Source: Hydrangea macrophylla (taxonomy: Eukaryota; Streptophyta; Magnoliopsida; Cornales; Hydrangeaceae). From it: 64,000 nucleotides of DNA. A model generated the notes under the pieces. That model was not told the origin of the DNA. It was given only the letters and a program-made list of their open reading frames with translations, and did not search any database. Position numbers and translations under genes: made by a program. Within the stretch, counting starts at the first letter, position 1; the number at the start of each line of letters is the position of its first letter. This document shows positions 1 through 11,243 of this stretch, one piece after another. The stretch covers positions 112,320,605 through 112,384,604 of the forward strand of contig CM066983.1 of NCBI GenBank assembly GCA_033977485.1, read 5' to 3'.

Positions 1-540
1 AACATCATACATACACATATAGATATTTATATTTATAGATATATAGCAGATAGATTTCTTCAATTGCAAAATAGACCTCGCAAAAAAGAATAATTACCAA
101 ACGGATGTATGAAGCAGAAGAGTCACCCATATATGATGTTCTCTAGAGGGTATATGTATGTCTCTATATGTACAACTCTATATATATTAACCTTTATATC
201 CTAGAAAAATTAGTAGAATCAAGAACAGATTTCCTTCTTTTTTTTTTTTTTTTTTGAGGGGACAGAACAGATTTCCTAGATGAAGATCGGAGAAAGGATG
301 AGAGAGTGGAAGAAAAAGAGAAACAAGAAAGAGTTTGGGAGGAGAGGAGTAGGAAACAAATAGTTTAGATCAAAAAATCCAAATTGTAAGAGTCCTATGA
401 CCATGTTTGAAGATGACGGGTGGGTCGGTATTAAAATACTACTATATATTTGGACATAAAATAATTAATATAATGTATGTTTATAAAACAAATGAGTAAT
501 TAGAAAGGGGTAAGTGGGGTAGTGATTGAGTGATGTCATG
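1..540. other. AT-rich left edge, possible minus-strand 5' leader
   Basis: No convincing coding sequence. It holds a poly-T run near 237-255 and, at about 270-370, a purine-rich stretch that reads on the minus strand as a CT-rich tract, as in many plant 5' leaders. Together with the G-box cluster just to its right, this could be the leader of a gene transcribed leftwards out of the window. That is inference only. Confidence 0.25.
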
Positions 541-555
541 GTGGTGGGGTCAGAA

Positions 556-663
556 GGTCCACGTGGGAGGTGGAATATGATTGGTGGAGAGGGGATTAGA
601 GGAGATTCTATCAGCAGCCGTTCTTTGTTGGGACGTGGCCACCGTGTCACCCTCCACGTGACT
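556..663. promoter_or_regulatory. Cluster of three ACGT-core (G-box/ABRE) motifs
   Basis: Three ACGT-core motifs lie within about 100 bp: CCACGTGG at 559-566 (a perfect G-box), ACGTGGC at 633-639 and CCACGTGA at 654-661. Such clusters bind plant bZIP and bHLH factors and are typical of ABA-, light- or stress-responsive promoters. The surrounding 540-780 is more GC-rich than its neighbours. No start site or gene can be assigned; a leftward gene is possible. Confidence 0.4.
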
Positions 664-999
664 TGTGGACTACCACCATCTCCCCAATTAACGGACCCAA
701 CCCAAGGCAAGTTGCGGCCCCCTTCCCAGTCCTGCAAAGCAAGTTATAGGGCCCACCCTGAAGCCCAAAACTGACGGCCCCAAAAGCTTCCGTGCGTCTT
801 CAGCCACTGTTCCTTGGAGAAATTATGATCTGTGACCATCACAGACTTTCCAGTATTTGTGATCCCATGTTGTGTCCTTCGACCACATGGAATAATAATT
901 TCTTTGATTGCCAAATTCCACCTAGGCCTTTGTCAGTGGATCTGCCCATGCAAATAGTCCATTAGACGACGCCACAGTGCCACATTTTTTTTTTGTGAG

Positions 1000-1167
1000 T
1001 AATTCTTTTGTGATAACTTTCATACATCTTTTATATAACTTTTTAAAAAAATGTGTTTATCTCTCTCTTGTGATGTCACTGGACCCCACAGTGACACAGG
1101 AGAGAGATAGACACATCTTTTAAGAGGTTGTATGAAAGTTATATGAAAGTTGTCACCAAAGAATTAT
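1000..1167. mobile_element. Foldback MITE with long inverted arms
   Basis: The two halves are imperfect reverse complements over about 80 bp. The left arm begins TAATTCTTTTGTGATAACTT and the reverse complement of the right arm begins TAATTCTTTGGTGACAACTT; the centre is a GTCACTGG/CCCACAGTGAC stem-loop. It resembles the hairpins at 50832-50998 and 55400-55559 in layout, with TATCTCTC-type arms and a GTGGGGTCC-like core. No clear TSD was found. Confidence 0.6.
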
Positions 1168-2071
1168 CCTTTTTTTTTGCTCATGTCATGGACCCACTAC
1201 ATTTTTGCTTTATATAGAAAGCAACAAAAGTGATACAGTAGTTTGGTGTTACCACCCATTAATTAGTGATATGTGACTGTGTTTAGGATTATGTGATTAG
1301 TGATCTGCCTAAAAATAGAACCACTAATCTGCTTAGTGCATGTAAAAAATTATTTTACCTATAAAACAAACATCTTCGAACTACATTGAATGTCCAGATC
1401 TATGACTTTGACCCCACCCATAAATTGCAAAGACAAAAGGACTATATGACTCCACTCTTATGTTTGGGCATCCAAATGAAGCTGCAATGAGTCCCATTTC
1501 TAATTTTAGAGAGAAGTTTAAAACTATAGTTTCACACTACACGGTGGGCTTTACATTGATCGTTAACATAACAACAACAATATTCATGATTATTAAAGGC
1601 AGCTACTATTGTCAAAGTAATTATAATTATTGTCAAAACAAATTGAGAGGTAAACTATATAGGACAACAATTAAGTTCAACTTTATAGGTATTTTTTTGT
1701 ACCGTTCTAAGATGTTATTAGTATACCTATATGTTACGTAAACACTTATACACACTGTCCAATCATACCTTAAAACAGTTGAAAAACGCATATAATGAAG
1801 TGAACCCAACCAAAACCTTTTTCAATTTATATTATTTTGAAAAATGATTGTTTCACATGTACAAATTTGTCTATGTACCACAAACATGGACCAAAAACAT
1901 TTAGAACACTAAAAATGTAATTATAATGGATAATTACGTTTCAGTCAACTTTATCTGTCAAATTCATAAGCTATTCTACTACTTTTTCAAAATAATAGTT
2001 AAAAAAAATCAAAATCAAAATCAATATTTTGCGTGAATTGAAAGTATCGTCAATTTTTACACAACATTGGG
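1168..2071. other. AT-rich non-coding stretch
   Basis: No gene seen. An open frame at 1460-1741 has no recognisable protein features and AT-rich composition like its surroundings. Confidence 0.4.
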
Positions 2072-2079
2072 AGTAACTC

Positions 2080-2309
2080 CAGTGCCAGTCCTGAGTTTTG
2101 GGGGGCCCCAAGCGAACTCTAAAATATGGGCTCTAAAGCTATACAGAGGTTCGGAGGTAGCACCCCCGAAGTAAATTTTTTTGGGTCTACTTATACATAA
2201 TTATATGTAAAATTGATTTTTTGTCACATCTACAACTGGAATTGGGGACCCTTTGAGGGTGGGGGCCCCAAGCGGTTGCTTACTTTGCTTCCCCCTAGGA
2301 CCGGCCCTG
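2080..2309. mobile_element. hAT-type MITE with 8-bp TSD
   Basis: The element is flanked by the perfect 8-bp direct repeat AGTAACTC (2072-2079 and 2310-2317), the hAT length. Its ends are inverted: CAGTGCCAGTCCTGAG on the left and CAGGGCCGGTCCTAGG on the reverse complement of the right. The GGGGCCCCAAGCG motif is present in both halves in inverted orientation. At 230 bp with no ORF it is a non-autonomous derivative. Confidence 0.85.
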
Positions 2310-2317
2310 AGTAACTC

Positions 2318-2819
2318 TTTACACAATTGGGAGAAATTTCTCACAACGTCATAAGCAACTCTTCAAAAGGTCGGGAGCAACTCTTCAAAAGGTAAAATAG
2401 ACTCAATCATAAAACAACGCTGCAAACGTAAAATAGACTAAAACGTAAAACAACTTTTCAAAAGTTGATTTCTTTTTAGTTTTGGGGATGACTTTTTAAA
2501 TATTTTACTTATTGTTAATAACTTCTTCTTTTTTAACTTCAGAAAGTATCATATTGACTACTATACTCCGTATTAAATATCACAAAACAATGCCCTTAAA
2601 GGAATGTAATTTTGTACGGTTATACGAAGGCACATCCAGCTAGATTCACTCTCCTGATCTGTGCCACAGGAGATTCCAATCTCTGATGCACCACCAAATT
2701 TGTAGTCGGTTTGGACTCTTTCAAACGGCTTATTGTCTTTCTCTCTTTCATACTTCAATCTTTGATGTATTTCACTGTCACAAGTTTGTACTTACTAACC
2801 CACTTGGGCACTGTTTGTA
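2318..2819. other. Non-coding stretch
   Basis: No gene seen. Near 2340-2470 short phrases such as AACTCTTCAAAAGGT recur, suggesting degenerate repeats. Confidence 0.35.
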
Positions 2820-2827
2820 TTTGTAAA

Positions 2828-3023
2828 GAGTAATGTTAGATGCACTCCTAAATGCACAACCAAATGTACAATCTTGCTTAAAAATATTGGATTTCATGCT
2901 GAAAAGCTTGGACACCCTGCACACCCCTTTTTTTGTGTACAAACTTTTCAGCACAAGTTCTAACATTTTTAAGCAACATTGTATATTTAATTGTATATTT
3001 GAGAGTGCATCTAGCCTTACTCG
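2828..3023. mobile_element. Foldback MITE with about 85-bp arms
   Basis: The left arm starts GAGTAATGTTAGATGCACTC and the reverse complement of the right arm starts GAGTAAGGCTAGATGCACTC; matching continues through TTGCTTAAAAAT and GTGCTGAAAAG. The direct repeat TTTGTAAA flanks it (2820-2827 and 3024-3031), consistent with an 8-bp hAT-like TSD. It has no coding capacity. Confidence 0.8.
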
Positions 3024-3276
3024 TTTGTAAATACACAAAACTCAAAAGTATATATTTTCAATTGAATTTTGAGGGAAAACGTGGGCACTCTTTCTCTATC
3101 TAAAGGTCTTTTTCTTTTGATATTTATCACGTTCCAATAAAGGACGGTTAATAGAGATAGTTGCATTGAAGTCTACGTTTCCCATGCTCATTGGTAGTAA
3201 GGTAATATAAAAGGACAGTGTCTCTTTAGTGCTTTGCTGGAGTTCCATAATTTTCATTTTCATTTTCATTTGGTAG

Positions 3277-3404
3277 TAAAATTTGATACAAAGATGAAAC
3301 TCTCTCTCATACAAATGTGATGCACAGCACATACATGTGCACATATGTATGTGCTGTGCATCACATTTGTATGAGAGAGAGTTTCATCTTTGTACCAAAT
3401 TTTA
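3277..3404. repeat. Near-perfect 60-bp inverted repeat (hairpin)
   Basis: Arms at 3277-3336 and 3345-3404 are reverse complements, with essentially one mismatch that I could see, around an 8-bp spacer. RNA from either strand would form a 60-bp stem. It may be a very young MITE or a small-RNA hairpin locus. I found no TSD. Confidence 0.8.
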
Positions 3405-5153
3405 TTTATTTTAATGAGCCAGAAAGTTCCTGTCACCTACGAGGAACTAATTTAATTTTAGCTATTTTGTATCAAAAAAATAAAAAAATTTATCAGGGAA
3501 TACTAGTCAAAAAGTCCTCCAAAATAAGCTATTTTAATCTTAGATCCAACTTGTTATTTTTTTAAGTCTCTCAACAAAAAATTATTCCTGAATTTAGCAA
3601 CATAAATCGATTAAATTTCACTAATCAATTACTTTTGACCAAAATTAAAAATAAAATATCCTTAAAACTCAATTAGTACAATCGTGAGCGATTTTTTTTC
3701 CCACCAAAATTATTACATTTTGATGCTATCAAATTATATCACATATTAATTAATATTATAAAATAGAGTAATTGGATGTCATGTGTGTCATCATCATAAT
3801 ATTTTTCTAATTATTTTTCTCAATTCATAGTGATAGGTCCTTTTTTGGTGTATTTACTTGGTACATTTATTATTTACACCCTATATTTCTTCTTTCCTCA
3901 CATTTATGGGTTCCCTCTTTAAACATTTTTATTTATTTATTTAGACCCCAAGTTTTTTTATTATTTATTTTTATTTTTATTATTATTATCTTCCACACAT
4001 ATTAGTCCATCTGTACATTTACTATTTAGACCCCAAAGATTCTTCATGCTTCTACATTTGCTATTTTCCTAGAATAATAGTTAAAAAGAATGAGTACTCA
4101 AAACAGGAAATAAAAATTTAAGGCTCGCATTGAAACTTTTCCTGTTTTCAGTTTTATAAATACGAAAATCAGTTTCTATTTTTTTTCTCTTAAAAATGAG
4201 AATAGAAAACTTGTTTGGTAACAATGTTATTTTTCTTTAAAAAAAATGAAAATAAAATAGGAAACACATTTAGTAACGGTATCAATGTCAAATTTAATTT
4301 ATAAAATATACCTTATCAAAATTTTAGCAAAAAAAAAAAAGTTTTTTTAAGCTAGCTCTTATTTTTATTTATTGTTATTTTTTTGGGTTGTAAATATCGA
4401 AAATCAAAGTTTTTAGTAAGGTCAATTCACATGCTTCAAAAATCAACTTTCAGGTGAACTAAATCATACCATGACATCATAACTGCGAAATGTATAAATC
4501 TATTCATATAACCAATTCAAAAATGAAATTATATCACACCAGATCATGTGTCCAAAAGTCAAGTAATAATGTTTTACTTCACAAATTTGATTTCTAGACT
4601 AACTCACAAATGTTTTAATATTTATACCACTTACAATGATATGTGGTACCATCGACCACTACTGTAGCACATGATAAAATTGTTAAAACATTTGTAAACC
4701 TGATTCAAATTTAGAAAGTATAACAATTTAATATTTTTTAAAGTCTAAGCCTATATAATAATGAGTAATGCTACCAAATAAGACATAGTGCAAGTGACAA
4801 AGAACTTATCATTTAAGTCTCCTAAAATAACCCATAGGAAAAAAAAAAAAAAACCTTCCTAAAGAAAACAAGAACCAAAAATGGCGGGGACATCAGAGAC
4901 ACGACAGGACGTTTTCGTATTCCTATTTATGAAAAGGGAAAATTGGTGAAAAGGGTATTAAAAGGAGTTTTATTTGAATTAAAGACAATTTAAAATACAC
5001 ATTGGATAGAAGTCCTAACAGAAAAAGACAAAAGAAATAAATTTAAAAAAATCGCATCTACCCTTGCGCCACATGCGCACATGTGCAGGATTTGCGCCTC
5101 CCTAGGCGCGCCTCAGCGCCTCACGCGCATGGCTTTCCCAAAAGACTGCTTGT
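3405..5153. other. AT-rich non-coding stretch with degenerate MITE-like sequence
   Basis: No gene seen. About 4120-4310 contains phrases (GTTTTCAGTTTT, TTTGGTAACAATG, GGAAACACATTTAGTAACG) that recur in other copies near 6410-6545, 38810-38965, 56450-56700 and 58335-58515. It is probably an old MITE copy. The right end (5050-5150) is locally GC-rich with GCGC words. Confidence 0.35.
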
Positions 5154-5163
5154 ACCATGTGAG

Positions 5164-5870
5164 CTTTGTACCATATACTTTTCAATTTCGAAAAAATGTT
5201 TTTAAACTTTAAACCTCCATAACTTTTGTTCTACAACTCCATTTTTGGTAAATTTTATACCGTTGGAATCGTGTCGACGAGATCTACAAAACTAGTACCA
5301 TTGTTGATATGTTTTGAGCAAATTTTTTTTTAAAATTTTTACATATATGAATAATAAGTGAAATTTCACTTAATATATAAAATATTAAGTGAAATTTCAC
5401 TTATTATATAAAATATTAAGTGAAATTTCACTTATTATGTCCCGCTTTTCACTGCATATTATGTCAAACTTCTTTACTTCGAATTTATGCGCACAATAGA
5501 GAAATATTATGTCAAACTTCCTAACTTCAAATTAAAGTATTTAATTTGCCCCTTTTTAAACTAAGAAATCTTACAATAGAGAAAATTCCAACTTCCATAA
5601 ATATTAAGTGAAATTTCACTTAATATTTCATGTACTTAGTGAAATTTCATTTATTAAGTGAAATTTCACTTATTATTCATATATGTAAAATTTTAAAATT
5701 TTTTTTTTTGCTCAAAACATATCAACAATGGTACTAGTTTTGTAGATCTCGTCGACACGATTCCAACGGTATAAAATTTACAAAAAATGGAGTTGTAGAA
5801 CAAAAGTTATGGAGGTTTAAAGTTTAAAAACATTTTTTCGAAATTAAAAATTATACAGCACTATACTCAC
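5164..5870. mobile_element. Mutator-like foldback element with 10-bp TSD
   Basis: The direct repeat ACCATGTGAG occurs at 5154-5163 and 5871-5880, in the 9-11 bp range of Mutator-like elements. Inner arms of about 170 bp (near 5188-5365 and 5665-5848) are reverse complements, sharing CTCCATAACTTTTGTTCTAC and GTCGACGAGATCTAC. The outermost about 20 bp match poorly. The centre carries repeated palindromes (separate entry). There is no transposase. Confidence 0.75.
5356..5674. repeat. Repeated 18-bp palindrome TAAGTGAAATTTCACTTA
   Basis: The self-complementary 18-mer occurs three times on the left (from about 5356, 5384 and 5417) and twice on the right (about 5607 and 5656), plus one variant near 5635. 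It sits at the inner ends of both arms of the Mutator-like foldback. Confidence 0.8.
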
Positions 5871-6050
5871 ACCATGTGAGCGACTTGGGAGACATTTCCC
5901 CAGGTTTAGTGCGCGTGTTGGGGCAGGTTAGGCTGGTTTGCGCATGTGTTGGCGCGTTGGGAAGAATTTCTTGCGCGTTGTGCGTGCTTGACTTGGTTAT
6001 TTATAATTCCTTTAAAGGTAGTTTGGTCTGAAGAAAAGAGTACTGAAAAT

Positions 6051-6335
6051 TAGGGCCCGTTTGATAAAACTGAAAATTAAGTACTGAAAATTAAGTGCTG
6101 AATTTTAAGTACTGAAAATTTTAAGTGATTGAATTTGTAATACTAAGAACAGTGTTTCAACTACTGAAATATACTGCATTCAGTGATTATTTTCAGCAGA
6201 ATTTTTTTACTTAAAGTTTTCAGTGATTTTTTGGCTGCTTTTTCAATTAAGTGATTATTATCAAACACACTGAAAAAAATTAAGTGCTGAAAGCTTTCAT
6301 TTTCAACACTTAATTGGGTTATCAAACACACCCTT
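6051..6335. mobile_element. hAT-like MITE
   Basis: Ends are inverted: TAGGGCCCGTTTGATAA on the left and TAAGGGTGTGTTTGATAA as the reverse complement of the right. The interior repeats TTAAGTACTGAAAATT-like words. No clear 8-bp TSD was found, so the superfamily is inferred from the terminal sequence. Confidence 0.55.
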
Positions 6336-6409
6336 AGTGAGTTTGTTGTTAATGGGCTGTCTTTTAATCCAATTATGCCCAACTTTAAGGACCTTAAGCC
6401 AAGCCTCCC

Positions 6410-6545
6410 TTATGAAAACGACTTTTTCTCGTTTTCAATTTTAGCCCAAAGTTGAAAAACGTTTTTGAAAAGAAAAAAAAAATAACAAAAACAAAAACAA
6501 AAAAAACTTACCAAATGAGTTTTCAGAATAAAAACGAGCCCTAAG
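6410..6545. repeat. Member of a dispersed MITE-like family
   Basis: Contains GTTTTCAATTTTAGCCCAAA, a long A-rich run and AAAACGAGCCCTAAG. Similar pieces occur near 4120, 38810, 56450 and 58335, where the outer end reads like GGGCTCGTTTGGTAACG. Ends and TSD are not clear here. Confidence 0.4.
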
Positions 6546-6807
6546 TTTTTTAACTTACTATTTTCTACCACATATAGCATGGGTACAGAGAGAGTTGTTG
6601 AAGACAATGTAAACGAAATAATAGTCATATCAGTAGAGTCCCACTTCGCACCATTGTTCCCAAGTAGGTAATATTTGTTCCATGATAAAAAAACAATTGT
6701 TTCAAAATGTTCTGAGTGGTTTTGATAGAACAAATATTTTCGATCATGGAATAAAAATTTTTTACCCAAAACTATTTTGGCGTATATACATCAAAACCAC
6801 CTTGGTG

Positions 6808-7334
6808 TAGGCCTGTCAACGGACCGGGTCTAGGCCCGGATCCGGTCCGGATCCGGCTCAGTTAGACGGATCTGAGCTTTTTTTAAGATCCAAATCCGGA
6901 TCCGAATCCGAATAGAGTTGTATGAAAACGGACCGGATATGGATTTAATAGATCCGATCCGCCTAAGACCCGATCCGAATTTGTATATGTTATATATATA
7001 TATATATAATATAATATATGTTAGAGAAATCTCTTCCATTCAAAATTTTAATCCAAGGGTGTATATATAACATAATTTTGGACAAACCCCTAACTCTAAC
7101 CCTAAGAAATTAGATTGTATTGGCATTTCAAATGAGTAATATTACTTTTTTACAAGTAGGATTTCTATTCGGATCGGATCGGATATTCGGATCGGATATC
7201 CGGATCTTAACAAATCCGGATATGGGATAAACCTCGTAGATCCGTCGGATATACGGATCGGATCCGGACTAAAATATGCTTGTCGGATCCGGATCTGGCC
7301 GATTCGGTCCATATCCGATCCGTTTACAGGCCTA
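6808..7334. mobile_element. hAT-type MITE with 8-bp TSD
   Basis: Flanked by the perfect 8-bp repeat CCTTGGTG (6800-6807 and 7335-7342). Terminal inverted repeats are TAGGCCTGTCAACGGACC and TAGGCCTGTAAACGGATC. Both subterminal regions are packed with CGGATC/GATCCG words in inverted orientation. It is 527 bp with no coding sequence. Confidence 0.88.
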
Positions 7335-7360
7335 CCTTGGTGTATATAAGTTTTTTTCCA

Positions 7361-7872
7361 TAATGGTCAATTACATATACACCCCATGTAGTTAGCCCGT
7401 TTTTCACTTTGTCCCATGTACTTCAAATCATGTCATTAATACCAATACCGTTAAAATTATCGGGCGTAAATCATGTTTAGCAACAACTGTTGGAGTTTAC
7501 CAAAAAATTAAATTATTTAGCGAAATAGCTATGTAATTGTAATGGACCAAAGCTACATTGGACAACTAATACAAATATTAATTTTTTGTAATTTTATTGT
7601 ATAAGAAAAAGAAGCTACCAAATAGTCCACAAGGTGGGTTAGTGAGGTGTTTGGAACTACAAGGGGCAAATTGAAAATTTTGCTCACCATAAGAGGGTCA
7701 ATGTGGCAAATACTCCACTAAACAAGCACCTATTCCATTAATTTTAATAGAATTGTTAATTGTTGAGGTTTAGTCAAAAGTAAAAGGGTACTAGTGACAC
7801 GATTTAAAATACGGGGGACAAAGTGAAAAATAAACTAAGTACAAAGGGAGTGTATCTGCAATTAATCCTTAA
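7361..7872. mobile_element. Foldback element with about 70-bp arms
   Basis: The left arm (about 7365-7435) and the right arm (about 7795-7868) are reverse complements, sharing TTTTTCACTTTGTCCC and TACACYCC words. The arms resemble those of the elements at 24597-27696 and 27958-30970 (CACTTTACCCC type), so they may be one superfamily. TSD not resolved. Confidence 0.65.
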
Positions 7873-8761
7873 TTTCCATAATAGTACTGACTGTATAGTT
7901 ACACACAGTTCAATGAATAGAGTTTTATTAATTTACAGCCTGTACAATCCTAAATCAAGACAAGAATTGTGGGATTCTCCGAATCTATTGATCCATAACA
8001 GTAAAGATAGATAACCAAACATCTACAGTTGTAAAAACCACTACAGTAGCTGAAGCGATCACATCAGAAAAACTTCACGTATATTTACAAACGGGAGCAA
8101 ACTTTGGTACCTTTTTGTGGTTTTGGGTATATACCACAAATTACTTTGCCATTTGTTAAGCTTGGAATGGAGGAGGAAAAAAAAATGGGATAAAGTGATG
8201 GCTGATTGACACGTAGTAATGGCTGTCTGACACGCAATAAATGTGAGGGAAATCTGCTATGTCCGGTTCTCAAGTGATCGTTTTTCCTTGATTAGTAACG
8301 ATTGTTCTATCTCATAAAATGTTGTTTCATTTTGTATGTTTGTTCTGTGGTGGAAAACAAATGTTCCATATTACAAATAGTTGTTCTCCGTAGATTGATT
8401 TGTGCGCCAAGCATGTAAGAGATTTACATTTATGTATAAAATCTTGTACACTATCATAAAATTTGATTTTTGACGTATACGTATGAGTGATTTATTATGG
8501 GTATGTAGTTGCATTAATTATTTTAAATTGCTACCATATTAATTCTCCAACACAAATTTGTTTCAAAGACCATAAAAAGTTGTTCCAAAAGCATGTTAAG
8601 TTTGTTCCAGCAATAAAGAAACTTACTCCTCCAGAAAATTAATGTTGAAAACTTTTAGTTGGTATACCTACTTGAAAGAGATGTGGCCACTACAGGTACA
8701 ACCAAAATACATATTACATCGCATTCATGAAATATAATCAACTTATCAAAATTCAATTACA
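7873..8761. other. Non-coding stretch with degenerate TGTTCC repeats
   Basis: No gene seen. At about 8300-8410 and 8545-8615 are short TTGTTCT/TTGTTCC words spaced about 20 bp. They look like decayed, inverted copies of the monomer in the array at 9232-11085. Confidence 0.35.
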
Positions 8762-9148
8762 TTGACTAGGAAAGCCGGACACTCAAAACCTACGTGCCCA
8801 AGTTTACAACTGGATTTATCAACCCCGAGTCACGAGCAGAAAGCTCGAAAAAAAAATTCATCAAATGCAACAAGATATACATATTCACCTGTGTACAATA
8901 CAACACCTGCAACAAGTGCGAATGCTAGTAGCTTGTCACAAGCGTTCTCAAATATTGGTGGTTCTACTGCCATGCCCCCACCAACTCAATTCCAGTTCGA
9001 CTTAAATAACACTGATGGTGTATGCATACGGCAAACTATTGAGACAGTTTCAAATGTGAATAAGGTGCTTTATTCCCATACATTGCCAATATTTCTTAAC
9101 AATGTTAGCATGCATATTAATGTCCAAGCGTATGTATATTGCAGGTGA
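8762..9148 (+). pseudogene. Fragment resembling a MULE/FAR1-type C-terminal tail
   Basis: An open frame of 128 codons begins with a half zinc knuckle (KAGHSKPTCP, the distal His-Cys part of a CCHC motif). A Ser/Thr/Asn-rich, low-complexity segment and a short hydrophobic stretch follow. In plant MULE transposases and FAR1/FHY3-like proteins a CCHC knuckle often lies near the C-terminus; the proximal Cys pair is not visible upstream. An AG just before GAAAGCC (about 8769) could be a splice acceptor. The end reads CAG-GTGAGT, a possible splice donor, and a possible acceptor CTGCAG-G lies near 11191-11196 beyond the tandem array. The array could therefore occupy an intron. The identification rests on one short motif; a random open frame is possible. 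Confidence 0.35.
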
Positions 9149-9231
9149 GTATGGGTAATGCGTGGCACTTCAACAACAACCGAAATTTTAATTGGTAAAA
9201 TTAGTGTATTGTTTTTGTCAGGAGTTTTATG

Positions 9232-11085
9232 TATTCATAGAACAACATTTGATTTCCACGGAACAACATTTGTTGAAAATAGAACAACATTTCCTGATCA
9301 TGAAACAACATTTGATTTGCACGGAACAACATTTGATGATCACGGAACAACATTTGACGATCCATAGAACAACATTTGATTTGCACGAAACAACATTTCC
9401 TGATCATGGAACAACATTTGATTTGCATGTAACAACATTTGATGATCATGGAACAACATTTGACGATCACGGAACAACATTTGATGAAAATAGAACAACA
9501 TTTCCTGGTCATGAAACAACATTTGATTTGTACAGAACAACATTTGTTGAAAATAGAACAACATTTCCTGATCATGGAAGAACATTTGATTTCCACGGAA
9601 CAACATTTGACGATCCACGGAATTACATTTAATTTGCACGAAACAATATTTGATGATCACGGAATAATATTTGACTATCCATGGAACAACATTTGATTTA
9701 CACAGAACAACATTTGATGAAAATAGAAAAATATTTTCTGATCAAGGAACAACATTTGATTTGTGCGGAGCAACATTTATTAAAAATAGAACAATATTTC
9801 CTGATCATGGAACAACATTTGATTTGCATGGAACAACATTTGATTATCACGGAACAACATTTGACGATCCATAGAACAATATTTGATTTGCACGGAACAA
9901 TATTTAATGAAAATAGAATAACAATTCCTAGTCATGGAACAATATTTGATTTGTATGGAACAAAATTTGTTGAAAATAGAACAACATTTTCTGATCATGG
10001 AACGACATTTGATTTGCACGGAACACATTTGATGATCACAGAACAACATTTGACGATCCATAGAACAACATTTGATTTGCATGGAATAACATTTGATGAT
10101 CACGGAACAACATTTGATGAAAATGGAACAATATTTTCTGATCACGGAACACGACGAAACAACATTTATTGAAGAAAAAAAAAACAGCATTTCTTGATCA
10201 TAGAACAACATTTAATTTGCAGGGAACAACATTCGATGATCACGAAACAACATTTGACGATCCATGGAACAACATTTGATTTGCATGGAACAACATTTGA
10301 TGAAATAGAACAACATTTGCTGATCATGGAACAACATTTGATTTGTACGGAACAATATTTGGTGAAAACAGAGCAATATTTCCTGATCATGGAACAACAT
10401 TTGATTTGCACGGAACAATATATGATGATCACGGAACAACATTTGACGATCCATGGAACAACATTTGGTTTGTACGGAATAACATTTAATGAAAAATAGA
10501 ACAACATTTCCTGATCATAGAACAACATTTGATTTGCACGGAACAATATTTGTTGAAAATAGAACAACATTTCCTGATCATGGAACAACATTTGATTTCC
10601 ACGGAACAACATTTGATTATCACGGAACAACATTTGACGATCCATGGAACAACATTTGATTTGCACGGAACAACATTTGAAGAAAATAGAACAACATTTC
10701 TTGATTATGGAACAACATTTAGTTTGCACGAAAGAACATTTGTTGAAAATAGAACAACATTTCCTGGTCATGGAACAACATTTGATTTGCACGGAACAAC
10801 ATTTGATGATCGCGGAATAATATTTGACGTTCTATGGAACAACGTTGATTTGCACGGAACAACATTTGATGAAAATGAAACAACATTTCCTAATCACGGA
10901 ACAATATTTGATTTGCACGGAACAACATTTGTTAAACATAGAACAACATTTTCTGATCATGGAACAACATTTGATTTGCACGAAAATTGACGATTCATGG
11001 AACAATATTTGATTTGCACGGAACAACATTTGATGAAAATAGAACAACATTTCCTAATCATGGAACAACATTTGTTGAAAATTGT
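9232..11085. repeat. Tandem array of 21-bp monomers in 190-bp higher-order units
   Basis: About 85 monomers share the core GAACAACATTTG and differ in the next 8-10 bases: A = ATTTGCACG, B = ATGATCACG, C = ACGATCCATG, D = ATGAAAATA, F = TTGAAAATA; E has CCTGATCAT after AACAACATTT. They recur in the order A-B-C-A-D-E-A-F-E, so the C monomer returns at about 9674, 9863, 10053, 10256, 10445, 10636 and 10826, about 190 bp apart. Because 21 is a multiple of 3, long open frames appear on both strands; these are not genes. Confidence 0.92.
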
Positions 11086-11243
11086 TGCATTATACATGTC
11101 CATATCATTTAGGCACGTTAGTAAATTCACTAAGCGTAATACTTACGAAAATCATTTTCCTATTTCTGTTGTGGTACATAACAACCACTGCAGGTTCGGA
11201 GCAAGGCTCGGGAAGGAGGCGATGTGTGTGTCGGGATTGGGGG

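Noticed and set aside
2573..2758. Short open frames in the AT-rich left part (for example 2573-2758, 6410-6769)
   Set aside because: No recognisable motifs, they overlap MITE-like repeats, and length is within random expectation.
9192..10990. Long open frames on both strands in the tandem array (up to about 200 codons)
   Set aside because: They exist because the monomer is mostly 21 bp; the proteins are simple translations of the repeat in several frames and both strands, with no start or codon signal.
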